Source: Asterochloris sp. CNOR1
Lineage: Eukaryota; Chlorophyta; Trebouxiophyceae; Trebouxiales; Trebouxiaceae
Length of the DNA stretch: 64,000 nt
NCBI GenBank assembly: GCA_963969365.1
Contig: OZ017759.1
Location: 1,922,001 to 1,986,000, forward strand
Direction of reading: 5' to 3'
The notes below the pieces were generated by a model, which was not told where the DNA came from, did no database searches, and saw only the letters and a program-made list of their open reading frames with translations. A program made the position numbers and the translations under genes. Each line of letters begins with the position of its first letter. Positions within the stretch are counted from its first letter, which is position 1. Shown piece by piece: positions 53,701-63,500 of the stretch.

Positions 53701-55598
53701 GCCTGGCGCCTGCCTGCAGGGTGTAGCAGTGTTATAAGGAGGGCCTGTAATGCCCCAACAGCTGCAGAATGCGGCTTATGTAAAGATTTTTGGAACCCCC
53801 GCAAAACATTTTTGTCTCTTCCCTGCAGGAAGACATCAAGCGGTCCAGAGCTTGGGCATGTGCCCATTCCCTGCAGCTGCGGGGGTCTTGCAGCCCGTTC
53901 TTTGTCAAACATCAAACTGCGCGTGTGCCTGTGTGCAGGAAGGGATTGAGCTGTCAAAGGCCATGGACGAGCCTCTGGACTTGCCCACACGCGCAGCCGT
54001 CGGAGCCGGCCCCACTGATGAGCAGATCCTGGGCAGCGTGCCAGCCCAGCAGGTCTGGCACAAAGTGCGGGAGCATGCGCTCGCAGGTGGGCCACTGACT
54101 ATGTGAATTCTGACCCATGAATTTGAGAAGTCCACTAGAGGAGCATCAGCCTCTGGCCCAACGCCAGTGGAAGCGGGGGCTTCCGCACTTAAGGCCAGAA
54201 CTTCGGACAAGTCATGTAAACCTGGGCAGCGTAACAGATGAGCATCCAAATGACTTGTCAGCAGGTCTCGCACAAAGTCTGCTGCAACACAGTGTTGCTG
54301 CCGTGCACTGCAGCCTGCCGAAACCTGTCAGATACAGCTGTCCCCAGGCTGGGCTCTTGCAAGTTTGCACATGTCAGCTGTGGAGCACTGATGTTGCCTC
54401 CCCTCCCCCTGCTGTGCAGTGCTGTCAGGTTTGCGCATGGAGCTGCGTGACGCAGAGCTTGTGAGGTTGGCGCCTGAGGAGCAGTTCGGCCAGAAGTCCA
54501 GCATCGTGCTGCTGCACGGCAAGCTGCGGGCCATGGGGCATGCTGCAGACGTCCCCCTTGCTGATCGCGTGCAGCCGGACGGCAGTGAGCGCAGCAAGGG
54601 TCAGTCTGAAGACGGCTACGAGGTCCGGGTTCAATTTGAGGGGCCCGCGGTGGTGCCGTGGCTGTGGAAGGTGTGTGGCTGCCCTGAGATGGCCGGTGTT
54701 GTGTAGTCATTTGCAATGTGGAGACCTGTATGTGCGCACTGACTATTGATTCCACTGGCCTGTCCAGTGCCTGCTTGAGCCTTGGGGACTCAGCAGCAGA
54801 GGGGAAGCTGACATGAGCACTCGGCTTCCATGCAGGACATTCAGAGACCTGGCGGGGAGGTCATGCTGGAGGCCGAGCCTGTCACGCTGACCGCTGGCGA
54901 TGCAGGTAGCTAGACTATCACTGTCTTCAATGGCTGCATGAGGCAGCCTGTTATAGTGACTGCAACAGACATCAAATGGCCTGGATGCCCTCCTTACTAA
55001 GGGCATGGTTGTACAGAGATTAGTGTCACACTAATTGGTGGGACACTGGTGAGCTGTAATGTCCTTCCTGCCACACCAGGCTGATTGCATCAGCGCTCCA
55101 GTCACGCTGGCTGTGGGGGACACAGATGAGCTAGCCTGTCCTCTAGACCAAGCTGTGTCTACGTGCACTGAGAGCAGGAGACGACAACAGTCAAACATGC
55201 CCTGCAGGCGCTGTCATGTTGGTCTGCCCTCAGTCACGAAACGATGACAGCAGCTCTGACCATGATGGGGAAGGATCTGATAGGGGACCTTCCAAGTCAG
55301 AAGCAGGCCCGAGCAGCAGCAGGACCCAGAAGACAAAGAGCTTCAAGTGAGCATGGGTGTTCCGTGTGTGCTCGTGTCCCTACCCCGTTGTATGTGTGAT
55401 GCTGCATATGGAACATGCTGCGTCCAGTGGGGAACACATTGTGAAGGGCATTGACTGAGTGATGGCTCACTTGTGCTTCCTGGCTGCAGGCTGCCCCACG
55501 CCCCAGAGACACAAGCAGGGGAGTTTGTAGCTCCCTCAGGCATCGCGCAGGCAGGCACCAGCCGCATGCAGTTGCTGAGTGTCATCCAGCGGCACTAA
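32710..55598 (+). CDS. SOS1-like Na+/H+ antiporter with cyclic-nucleotide-binding domain
   Basis: About 1,722 residues from 35 in-phase exons; anchors are 32710-32833, 34024-34146, 34730-34893, 35394-35613, 36248-36436, 37700-37896, 38900-39078, 39717-39918, 42153-42350, 46604-46841, 47815-47956, 50439-50559, 52973-53191, 54420-54670, 55490-55598. A hydrophobic signal-like start (residues 1-27) is followed by the CPA1 exchanger core: FLYVFLPPILVDSA, APTDAVAVSAIL, LMEGESLMNDGSSLVLF, GGLRGAVSLILAQ. Residues about 545-990 are a long acidic, disordered insert. A helical SOS1-type region follows (RTLAQMLFLLRRYRI, ALLRQEARFVDHLF). The cyclic-nucleotide-like domain lies at about 1222-1330 (LPFLKHVPEEVFRAVLRQG, GLYVIMAGLVKSS). 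A Ser/Asp-rich tail ends the protein. SOS1 exports Na+ across the plasma membrane in exchange for H+. Arabidopsis SOS1 is about 1,146 residues, so this one is half as long again. The N-terminal join across a 1.2-kb intron is less certain. Confidence 0.92.
34530..34750 (+). repeat. Decayed copies of an antiporter exon 5' edge
   Basis: The junction gacatgcag|GCTGCGTCTGCCAGGC at 34721-34746 is preceded by cgcatgcagGCTGCATCTGCCAGGC at about 34616, by a weaker catcatgcag at 34660 and by gtcatgcag at 34543. Flanking blocks (acggcacagagtac / atggcacacagtac) repeat too, giving a unit of about 105-130 bp. Confidence 0.65.
35570..35975 (+). repeat. Decayed copies of an antiporter exon 3' edge
   Basis: Exon 35394-35613 ends cagatgctgtcgcgg...catcctcaaaggag|gtgagtgcaatgctgagctgc. 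Copies follow at 35713-35770 (tagatgctgtcgttg...ccgtcaagggag|gtgagtgctgtgctgagctgc) and 35940-35980 (cagatgctgagcatcctcaaatgag|gtaagcactg). The first copy keeps a perfect donor but has lost the TDAVAV frame. Confidence 0.8.
37508..37645 (+). repeat. Decayed copies of an antiporter exon 5' edge
   Basis: The acceptor region gcctgcag|TGGGAGTCAGTGGCG at 37692 is echoed at 37510-37557 (tcctgcagCGGGAGTCAGCAGCA, then tgcacctctgactg against tgcacctacggcctg) and at about 37598-37632 (tctgccgcggGGTCAACAATTTC). Units are about 90 bp apart. Confidence 0.65.
40017..40094 (+). repeat. Decayed copy of an antiporter exon 3' edge
   Basis: The end of exon 39717-39918 (aagctctgcaggagctgcaggc...gatgctgcgag|gtaggccgcttgatag) is repeated at 40017-40094 (aggctctgcagggcctgcaggc...ggtgctctgag|gtgaagcacttgctag). 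The copy starts about 158 bp downstream and keeps a donor-like site. Confidence 0.75.
40131..40159 (+). repeat. Poly-G tract
   Basis: A run of G interrupted once by C and once by A (g12-13, C, ggg, A, g12) lies in an antiporter intron just after the exon-edge copy. It could form a G-quadruplex on the + strand. Length is likely to vary and to be prone to sequencing error. Confidence 0.85.
41731..42585 (+). repeat. Exon flanked on both sides by decayed copies of its own edges
   Basis: Exon 42153-42350 starts tgcag|GAACCTCAAGAGC and soon has CTGCTCACCAGCGA. Upstream partial copies begin at about 41732 (ctgcaggaacctcgagggc), 41791 (ttgcaggaaagtcaaggg, then gtcaccagcgac), 41888 (ctgcaagaatcttaagggg, then gctcaccagcaac) and 41981 (ctgcaggaacctcaagggc, then gctcaccagcaac). 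The exon 3' end (ggttccctccctcag...cggcacacagc|gtgag) is copied downstream at 42401-42470 (ggttccatccctcag...cgacacacagc) and 42518-42585 (ggttcctttcctcaac...gcaggcacgtag). Confidence 0.85.
42922..42962 (+). repeat. Decayed copy of an antiporter exon 5' edge
   Basis: The exon start ctgcag|GGCTGAGTCAGAGGCCGCAG at 43013 is matched at about 42922-42955 by atgtagGGCAAATGCTGAGGCTGCAG followed by cagacat (exon: ccgacac). Spacing is about 93 bp. Confidence 0.6.
45010..45260 (+). repeat. Two related intronic units resembling an exon 3' edge
   Basis: Segments 45018-45075 (catgtggcctgacgcagacc...cttgccagggtgcgcaatgg) and 45193-45250 (cacgtggcctcacacgcacc...ttgcgccaggatgagcaaac) match each other. Their ends resemble the donor end of exon 44607-44812 (gtctcgccagg|gtgagcagac). 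Earlier echoes (gcacggcaggcaat) are at 44898 and 44987. Confidence 0.6.
50023..50200 (+). repeat. Decayed copies of an antiporter exon 3' edge
   Basis: The end of exon 49747-49912 (atgcagcggcagggagctctgtgg...cctcatctcagag|gtggg) recurs at about 50028-50078 (atgcagcggcagaagcgctgtgg...cctcatctctgagggggg). A weaker copy is at 50101-50195 (catcctcagaggcagag). Confidence 0.7.
50685..50727 (+). repeat. Decayed copy of an antiporter exon 5' edge
   Basis: Exon start tctgcag|GCCAATCTGGTAGCGACGG at 50799 is preceded about 116 bp upstream by gctgcagGCCAGTCAGGTAGCAACGC. The copy soon meets a stop in the exon's frame. Confidence 0.75.
51340..51405 (+). repeat. Decayed copy of an antiporter exon 3' edge
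   Basis: The exon ending ggcagtggcccctgctatgc, tgtgggcaacgcgctcttacag and a GC donor (51212-51256) has a copy at 51346-51392: ggcagttgtccctgctatgc then tgtgggcaatgcgcctctgcaag. In the copy the splice site reads aagtgt. Confidence 0.8.
52425..52925 (+). repeat. Decayed copies of two neighbouring antiporter exon edges in one intron
   Basis: The intron 52184-52972 holds a copy of the upstream exon's end (cgccacaacaacgcaggg...gag against ggcaccacaacaacgctggc...gag at 52428-52462). It also holds several copies of the downstream exon's start (gcagactgtgtgggagcgccactgcgacagccc at 52968): gcagactgtgtgggggtggc at 52652, gagattgtgtgggagcaac at 52839 and tttgggagcgccactgcgac at 52876-52900. Confidence 0.8.
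53595..53850 (+). repeat. Copies of an antiporter exon 5' part, one still open
   Basis: The exon at 53939 encodes EGIELSKAMDEPLDLPT. At 53598-53670 a copy reads EAAELFRGMEEPCDMPT in an open frame after an aag acceptor-like site. A shorter copy (cctgcag|GAAGACATCAAGCGGTCCAG) starts at 53829. Neither is needed for the in-phase chain, but the first could be an alternative exon. Confidence 0.7.
55080..55135 (+). repeat. Decayed copy of a short antiporter exon
   Basis: Exon 54836-54905 contains gagcctgtcacgctgaccgc then tggcgatgcag|gtagctag. A match lies at about 55093-55132: gctccagtcacgctggctgt then gggggacacagatgagctag. Spacing is about 218 bp. Confidence 0.6.
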
Positions 55599-55930
55599 GG
55601 CTTCATAGCACACATTGTGTGCAAGCAACAATTCACATGACAGCGCCCCTGCTCCCACAGCGAAGATGGTTGCTTGAAAGGAGAGCAGTTCTGGGTTTGG
55701 TTCTGTTGCACTGCCCTGATACCATTAGACCATGAATTTGTTGATTCCTCCATGTGAATTGCACATGTGAAAGCACAGCTTGTTTGCGCTGCGGTTCAGC
55801 AGCAACTCATTCTGGTGCACTCTCAGACTGTATGTAGGCGCTCCTGCTTCTCAGCTATTTGATTAACAGACCAATGTAATGGGGTCAAACAGGAGGTGGT
55901 CTGCTCTCAAAGCTGTGGGTGTGCACTATG
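55599..55930. other. Convergent 3' intergenic region
   Basis: Spacer between the antiporter stop (TAA, 55596-55598) and the stop of the CFA-like gene on the other strand. It is AT-richer than its surroundings and contains both 3' UTRs. TGTAA lies at about 55873-55877 on the plus strand. No gene seen. Confidence 0.6.
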
Positions 55931-58900
55931 TCAGCTGGTGACCCCTGCAGTGAGGTCAGCAATGGGCATGCCATTGGCTGTTGCCATGTTGCCCGTCGCT
56001 GCAGCATTGCCGTGTGAGTCAGTGCCGTTTTTGTCCGCGTCTCCCTTGACTGTGAAGACATAGTGACAGACCCCCCACTCGTTCCCATGGTTGTAGTTGA
56101 ACAGCTCTGAGCAGGCCAGGTAGAAAAGGCGCCACCTCACAAACCACTTGAGGCCGTTGCTTTTGCCATAGGTCTTCTGCAGGCATGGTGACAGCAGCGC
56201 AGTCGTGACAGTTGTCTGCATGTGTGGCACCTGGTAGGGACAGTGCTACACCAGCTCGTGCAAGTTGCCAGATAGCACCAGGCATGCACATGTGACACTC
56301 CAAAAGTGGCCAGGGTGGCAATGCTCTGCTGTTCCATGTTGTTATGCTTGAAGCCCGCATGCTCACCATGACATGAAGCACCGCAACAATCGTGAAAGCC
56401 AGTGACATGCCAGACACCATGTGTTCAGGTGCTATCACAGCTCAGCAAGACCATGAGAACATCAGTGTCCAAAGCCGCACCCCAGTTGATTACCTCCATG
56501 ATGGGCAGAATCTGTTTGCGGTGGCGATCCTGTCGTTTTAGCCAGATCTCCAGGGTGCGGGAGTAGTTCTGCCCATTCAGGAACCAGTGCCTCTCCAGGC
56601 TCATGTGGTCCTGCACATGGAAGCAAAGCATGTGAGGCCAAGCCAACAGCTTCTTATGAAGAGCAGAGCAACTGTGGAGGGAAGGCTTCTCAAGTCCTGC
56701 ATGTAGAGCTGCGTGACCTGGCGGCGGGGACAAAGGACAGTATGGTGCTGGGAAAGAGGTGGCGCTGCATGCAGTGCCAAGGAAGCTAGCAGCTGGGCCC
56801 ACAGTCCACGAGGGACAAATGCAATACAGGCCAATGTGGTTCTGCCCTGAGGGGACAGCTGACATGGCAGATGACCAAACAGTCAAGCAGACTGGTGCAG
56901 TGAACTTGACTGGTGTGTCTCTAGGCTTTGGAATCCTGCTTGAAGAAGCAAGGGAGCTAATCAGTGACTTGGCTCATGTGACTCCTGCATGCTCAGCAAC
57001 ACTGCTTGGCAGCAGGCCAGGGAACCTGTGCTTCTCTTGGCACAGGTGGTCCTGCATCCCAGAGCTGAGCAAATGGGCTCCTGTCTGCGGCAACTGACAG
57101 CTGACAACTTCTGCAAAGTCAAGATGTCTCGTGGTGCAGGCGTGTGAAGACTTAACGTACGGTGCAGGTGGCTGCACAGCCAGACAGCTCTTGGCTACCA
57201 GCTGACTGTCCTCTGGATGTCTTGCTCGTGTTGCACATACTGAACTCTGCAGGCACCCATGCATGGCCCACCTGCTCTCTGGTGCAGAGCGAGGCTGGTG
57301 CCGACTAACCTGGAAGTACAGCAGCAGGTCTTTGGAGGGCATAGTCCCGCCTGAAAAGAAGTAGCGTGCCATCCAATCATCCACGTTTAGTTCCTGCAGT
57401 GACCTTGTTACATGAGGGAGCCCAGGCTGCTGCTGCTGGGGTCATGCCAGACCTAAGAGCCAGCATGGAGTGGGGAAACTCATGCTGCTGCTTTTGCTGA
57501 ATTCAGAACAAGAAGCACAGCGCCATTGTGGCATGAGGGAAGCCATGGTGCTGGGGTCTGGCGGAAGATTAGTGAGCCAGAATGGCATGAGAGCAGTGGT
57601 GCTGAGTTCAGGCAAAACGAAGTGAGCCGCCAGGGCGCAAGGGAACCAATGCTGCTGCTGTTGCTGGGGTCAGGCAGATGCCCTGCAGCATGCTGGCTGC
57701 CTTGCTGAGGCCCCAGTCCCTGTGGGCTACACAAGCAGGTGCTGTTGCAAGCCTGAGGCAGAATAACTCACCGTGAAGTGGTAGGCGAAGCGCTTGTGGC
57801 AGAAGATGTGCACAAACAGCTTGCCGTCTCGCCGCAGCCACGTGCTGACCCGCCGCAGAAGCTCCTGCACACACATCCCACATGTCATCATCTGCTGCCT
57901 TCCAGAGCCTTGCACATGTTGCAGGAGTGCTGCTGAGCACAGAGAAGACTTGCGCAGCATTTCAGGACAGTTCCAACTAGCAAGAGGTCGCTGTTGCCAG
58001 CCACAACAAGGCCTGCCCAGCACATGCAGAGATCGCAGCAGACGTCCATGCCATGAGACCACAAAAAAAGCTACAGCTGGGACAAGGGCTCACCTCTCGC
58101 CTGCTGCCTCAGGTCCACAGTGCGAAGCCACCTGACTGCATTGCATGGTCCCCGACACCGAGGCCTACCTGGTAATTCTTCATATGCTCAAACATCTCAA
58201 TGGACACCACACGATCCCACTTCTTGGTGGGCTTGAACTTGACGACGTCCTCAGTGATCACCTGCAAGCAGGTGTGCTGTGTGTCACAGCAGGGTTGCAA
58301 CAGCAAGGTGGGGCCAGGTACTGCGGCACAGCCACAGCAATATCAGGTGGGAGCAGATGTGTGCTGTGGCTACCAGCTGCCAGTGTGAGCTCACCACCGG
58401 AGAATCCCTGACAAGCCTGGGCAAGCAGCAAACTTTGATCAGCAATCTAAAGGCGCCATCAGGCAAGGCAGCATCCGGCTGCCTGCGCCTGCAGCAGTGA
58501 CTGGGCATGTCCCGGCTGTAGTTACAGCCTACTCACTCAATGCTGCACCGATTGTCTCAGACTCTGTTACTAGGGAGGGGTGACTGCAGCGCCAGGTTGG
58601 CACAACCTGCCAACTCCTTGGGATGCAAGCCCAATGACCCCTTGCCAATCATAGTCACCCTGTGTGACAGCCCATGACTCCCCTGGTTCATGGTTGCACC
58701 GTCAGGCAGTCTACGCTCTGCAGCCTGCACTGCTCATCCAAGCCCCGCTGCCCAGCACAGCAGTGAAAAGGCCCCTCCCCAGGGCTTGCACCTCGACAGG
58801 GTCCACTTGAGGGCAGTCGTGTGAAGTCTGCCCTGCCCAGCGCACGCATCGACACATCGCCACAAACCCACCATCAAGTTCTTGATGCCTCGCTGCTTGC

Positions 58901-60257
58901 ACTGCTCGTCAATGAACTTCTTCTGGGTCTTGCTATTAGAAACAGCTGTGACCTGGCTGCCGGGGTACTTGGCAGCTGCGTACAGGCACATGGATCCCCA
59001 GCCACAGCCCAGCTCCAGAATGTCCTGTCCATCTGCCAGCTGGGCGCGGCGGCAGCACAGCTCTGCAGATGGCGGATGGGACCTTCATCAATCAGGAGCC
59101 AGCGCGCAACAGAAGGCTGTGCAGTGAGAGCAACAGCGTCTCCCATGCTGGGCCACAGCTGTGCAGCACTGCATAATGTCAGCCCCTGATCAAAAGCACA
59201 TACTGTTTTGCAGGCAACACAGCTTCTGCCGTGTCCAGCAATAGGCTGCTATTGAGACTTGCTTGTGCAGAATTGTCTTGACCACATGTTCAGCACTGCT
59301 CACCCAGCATGGCGGCCTCTGCCTCGTCCAGCGTCAGGCTGCTGTCCGGCCACAAGCAGCTCGAGTACTTCTTGTGCTTCCCCAGGACCAGCAGGAAATA
59401 GTCTGTGGGCACCTGCAGAGGAGAATGAGACATGCCACTGCGTTGCAGCGTGCTGAGGTGTAAAGTAGTGCCTAGCTGTGCAGCGGTGACACTGCCATGG
59501 CAGTTCAACACGCTGACCTGGGCACAGGCGCCAAGCTGTGCAGAAGCAGGCAGCCTTTGCGGGAAGTGCTGTGCTGGCCAAGGTGTGTAGCAGTGAGGCA
59601 TGTTTATTGCCAAGCTGGCATGATTCCAGGGGATCTTGAGGCAGATACAGCGGCTGGTAAAGGTGCCGGTGAAAGTATAGTGCAGCATGTTTGTGGCTCA
59701 GCCAAGCACCTGACTGCCCTCTATCCAGGGGACTGAGCTGTCAGTCAATGATTGGCAGTGCACACAGGGACATTGGAGGCTGGCACATCAGCCAGGATGC
59801 CAGCAGGGTCATCCACAGGGCAGCACACCTCGTAATGCTGCTCATTGGCTGCCTGAGTCTGGATGGCGACAGGCATTGTCTTGAGCTCCTCCACAAATCT
59901 CTGCAGGCGCTCCTGCATGCCCTGTTCGCCACCCTTCTGTTCCTGCAGCCAGGCATGCAGACGTGCTGGGGAAGGGGCGGAAGGCAGGAGGCAGCAAGCA
60001 GCAAGCGTGACTCTGCAGCAAATACAATCACAACCTGGAGGTGCCATGGCCTGCAGTGTGCAGCATGCTCTCCCTGTGGCAGGCTCCGGCACATTTGTTG
60101 CGATTGGACTGCAGTGCCAGCTCACCGAGGCAATGCGCAGAGACAGCATGAGCCTTATGCCGCGCCGCACAACAAAATCAGGTATTAGGTCCCGCTCCAC
60201 AAAGGCCATGAAGAAGCGAAAAAGTTGCTGGTACACAAAATTGATGAGGGTCCCCAT
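55931..60257 (-). CDS. Cyclopropane-fatty-acid-synthase-like / coclaurine N-methyltransferase-like enzyme
   Basis: 392 residues, nine in-phase exons: 60257-60126, 59942-59829, 59412-59304, 59062-58872, 58261-58169, 57864-57772, 57393-57310, 56610-56494, 56176-55931. The N-terminus (LINFVYQQLFRFFMAFVERD) and the LVLGKHKKYSSCLW motif are typical of the plant coclaurine-N-methyltransferase-like branch. SAM motif I is ILELGCGWGSMCLY (about residues 133-146), followed by VTAVSNSKTQKKFI, WDRVVSIEMFEHMKNY, GKLFVHIFCHK, MPSKDLLLYF and HWFLNGQNYSRTLEIWL. Plants use this fold for N-methylation; bacteria use it for cyclopropane lipids. An alga probably does neither in the textbook way, so the substrate stays open. 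After the conserved WRLFYLACSELFNY and GNEWGVCHYVF, a 35-residue Gly/Asn/Thr-rich tail is extra. No clear transit peptide. Confidence 0.93.
57430..57685 (-). repeat. Intronic imperfect tandem repeat, about 60 bp, four units
   Basis: Blocks of the type (tgctgctg)ctggggtcaggcag/ctggggtcatgcc/ctggggtctggcgg/ctgagttcaggc, each followed by a gagccagcatgg- or gtgagcc-like block, recur between 57430 and 57685 in an intron of the CFA-like gene. The units are diverged, and no exon source was found. Confidence 0.6.
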
Positions 60258-60556
60258 GATGCTGGCTGTGATGACAATGCTGCGGTCTGATCCAGTGGAA
60301 AGCCAAGCCGGCAGCAGCTCATGAACTGAGTGCTCTCCGCAGGCAGGACATCAAAGATGTCTTTCAAGTGCTCTGCTTAATGAAGCCCTCTGGTTAATCG
60401 CAAGTCAGATCCGGACCCAGGACACCAGGGGGGTAATGTTTTAGAGGAAACTTATGGCAACTGACACTCGAGTGCCACCTTTAATGGGACGGGAAGCTCA
60501 TCCCATCACGCCATTTGAGCTTGCACTGTTGACTGGCAGTGCAACCGCAGTTCACA
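60258..60556. promoter_or_regulatory. Divergent promoter region, CFA-like / WLM protease
   Basis: 299 bp separate the two start codons. The middle (60410-60460) is AT-richer (ggtaatgttttagaggaaac). No TATA box or operator could be named with confidence. Confidence 0.4.
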
Positions 60557-63500
60557 ATGTCTGCTATGGGCGTTACTGTAGCGTTCAGAGGGAAACAGCA
60601 TGCCATCTCGCTGCCAAGCAATCCCAGCATGACCGATCTGGTAATAGCACTGCAGCAGCAGCTGCAAGTCAGCCCAGAGACCATCAAGCTGGCCAGGCCT
60701 GGCAAGCCAGGTGCATTCTTGAAGCCTGCTGAGATGCCAGACCAGCGCTTGCACGAAGCAGGTCAGCTCTCATGTTCTCTTTCTGCCGTGCTGTCCTGGG
60801 TGGCAAGGCGTTGATATCGCAACTTGAAGCTGACAGTGTTCCTGGACAAATCACGCCTCCTTGCTGCCCCTTCCACAGCCTGACTGTGCAGCACACAGGC
60901 GTTGCTGAGGGTCACCCTCTCACCAGCCTGCCCGCTGACGTTGGTCTGGCACCTTCTGCAATGGGCAATATCCCCGACGCTTGCTGCGCTGTGTGCAGGC
61001 ATCCCACCCACAGCCAGGCTCAGCCTCTTTGCCAGCCTAGCCTCTGAGGTGGAGCAGGTGCGCAGCAGCCGCGATCTGCCTGGCCTGGCCGACTTCGACC
61101 ACGACCTCAGACGAAGTGCCAGGCGGCAGCGGGGCTCACGTCCAGGCACACTGAAACTGCCCACAGGTGGGCGGGTGCTGTATGTGGCTGGCGCCCCACC
61201 TGCCTTGTGGGGTTGCCCATTGCCTGCTGTCTGGCAGGTGGGTCTGGAGTGCGTGTGCCTGAACTCCGCTGAGGATGTCTGGCAGCGTCTGCATGACCCT
61301 AGGCTGAGAGAGGCTTGTGCATGCCCAGAGCAGCCAAGTGCTCTTTTTGCAAGTCGCCTTGTACAAGAGTATGCCTCTCAATTGCTTGCATGTCTTGCCT
61401 GCAGCCCGCCTCAGCCCTGAACCGATAGCGATGACCTGTACCGGTCCTGCTGCACACAGAGGGAGATGGCAATCTGCACTGAATCGACCTGTGCTGCACA
61501 GATCAAGGATTGCTTCTGAGTGTGACGCATCCCTGGCTTGCAGGGCCCCACACATTCCAGCGGTATGAGGCATGGCAGCTGCCGATGCTGGCCCCAGCAC
61601 CCTTGGAGGCTCTGAAGCTACTGCACAGGCTGGCCGCAGACCCTGGCATTGTCGGGATCATGCAGAAGCACAGGTCAGTCTCTGCCCTGTCGCCTGACAA
61701 CTGGTGCTACCCACAAACATTGTGGGTCTCAGCTTCGGGCAATGTTTGGAATTGTTGGCCTGCTGCAGCAAGGCTTTGCATCGTACTTCGGTCACATGCT
61801 TATGCTGCAAGAACGCCCTGTGCAGTACTTCAGCTGCTCACCTGGCCGCTTTGTCCTGCTGCCCTGACCCTGCGTCTACCTATGCAACAGCCCTGGCCTG
61901 ATCTAAGCCCCACAACTAGCGCAGCAAGCTGCTGCACCGTCCCAAGCATCTGCTCAAGCTAAAGTGCTTACGAGGCCTTCCAGCTGTCCGCTCGCCTCCC
62001 CGGTGGTACCCATCAACCTCTTCCCCTGTATGATCTGATCACACTGCAAGCCAGGCCTGCCCACCAATTGGTGCTCTCATTCAGGTGGACAGTGGGGACA
62101 TTGTCAGAGATGCCACCAGAGGGTAAGGTGGGGGTGTCCCCGGTCTGCATCCTTGGCGTGAACATCAATGCTGGACAGGAGATCTCCCTACGCCTCAGGA
62201 CAGATGACCTGAAAGGCTTCCGCAGGTGAGGGTCTCCTGCCTCTTGCATAGGACTCGCACCGCAACCCGTTCGACCGCTGCTCAAGGGAGTGGACTGCTT
62301 CTTGGAAGCAATTCGTGTGCTGTCTGCGGCAAGACCCACAATCTGATGCAACCTGCCGGCACAGGAACATGTGGGCTCAGGTCATTCATCAGCACATAAT
62401 CGGGGCGCATTCTGGGTGCTTGTTTGCAATGGATCAATGCATGTCATGCCGATGAGGGTGGATGCACGCCAATCATCTGTGAGCTCTGAGGCAAGGGCGG
62501 GGCCTGCAGCGCTGGAACAGTGAGGAGTGCCTGTGTTGATCAGCACTGCTCATGGGGCCTTTCTTCATGCTTGCAGATGTGGGGTTACTAGCGCACCCTA
62601 TGCTGCAGCAAGCAAAAGAAGCCATACCTGCCGCAGGCAGCACGGCACGCAACAGGCCAGTTTGTTGGGATGCATCATGGTACACCTTTTGCATGAGCAC
62701 TGCTATTCTGGAAAGCCTTCTCCTGCCCGCTACAGGTACGATCGCATCAGGGAGACCCTGGTGCATGAGCTGGCCCACATGGTGTTTGGGGAGCACGACA
62801 ACAACTTCAAGGAGCTGAACAGCCAGCTGCTGCGTGAGTGCTCGTCCCTGGATTGGACTCGAGCAGGCACGCTGCCCAGGGCTGGGGACTTCTTTGAGCC
62901 GGGGCCCATGGATGTAGAAGAGGCTGCCCCTCAGGGTCGCACTCTTGGGTGAGCAGGGGTTCAGGCTGTACTGTCAGGGGTTGGGGGGCAGCAGCAGGGG
63001 ACACAGGCCGGTGTAACTTCGTGGGGGAAAGCGGGGGGTGGGAGAAAAGGGGATGGCTGCCGGGAGCCGAGATATCCCTCGGGCTTGAATCTTCTGCTGT
63101 GGACTAGTCTGCCCCTGGGGGCCTTGCTTGGGTGTGAGAAGGTGGTGTGTACGGGGCAAGCTGGAGGCTGTGGCTCAGGTGGGCAGGAGTGTGCAACGTC
63201 CTGGGGCCACATCTTCAGTCTCAAGCATTGCTGAGGGTGCAGACTTCAGAGCATGCACACGCAACGCGGCTGGTGTGATCCACCAGCTGGGTTCCTTCAG
63301 CGCTTCACACGGGCGCAGGCTGCCAGGGGTAGTGTAAACGTTGCGCCTGGTGCCAATGGATGATGATAAGGCTGCCCCTTGAGGTCGCAGAAGTTAGGAA
63401 TTCCTTGCAGGCAACATCTATGACAGCAGCAGCCACCCTACGGGACACACTCCCGGTTGAGAGCGTGCCTGAGGCGGGCTGTGCCAGGGTTGTGGGGGCA

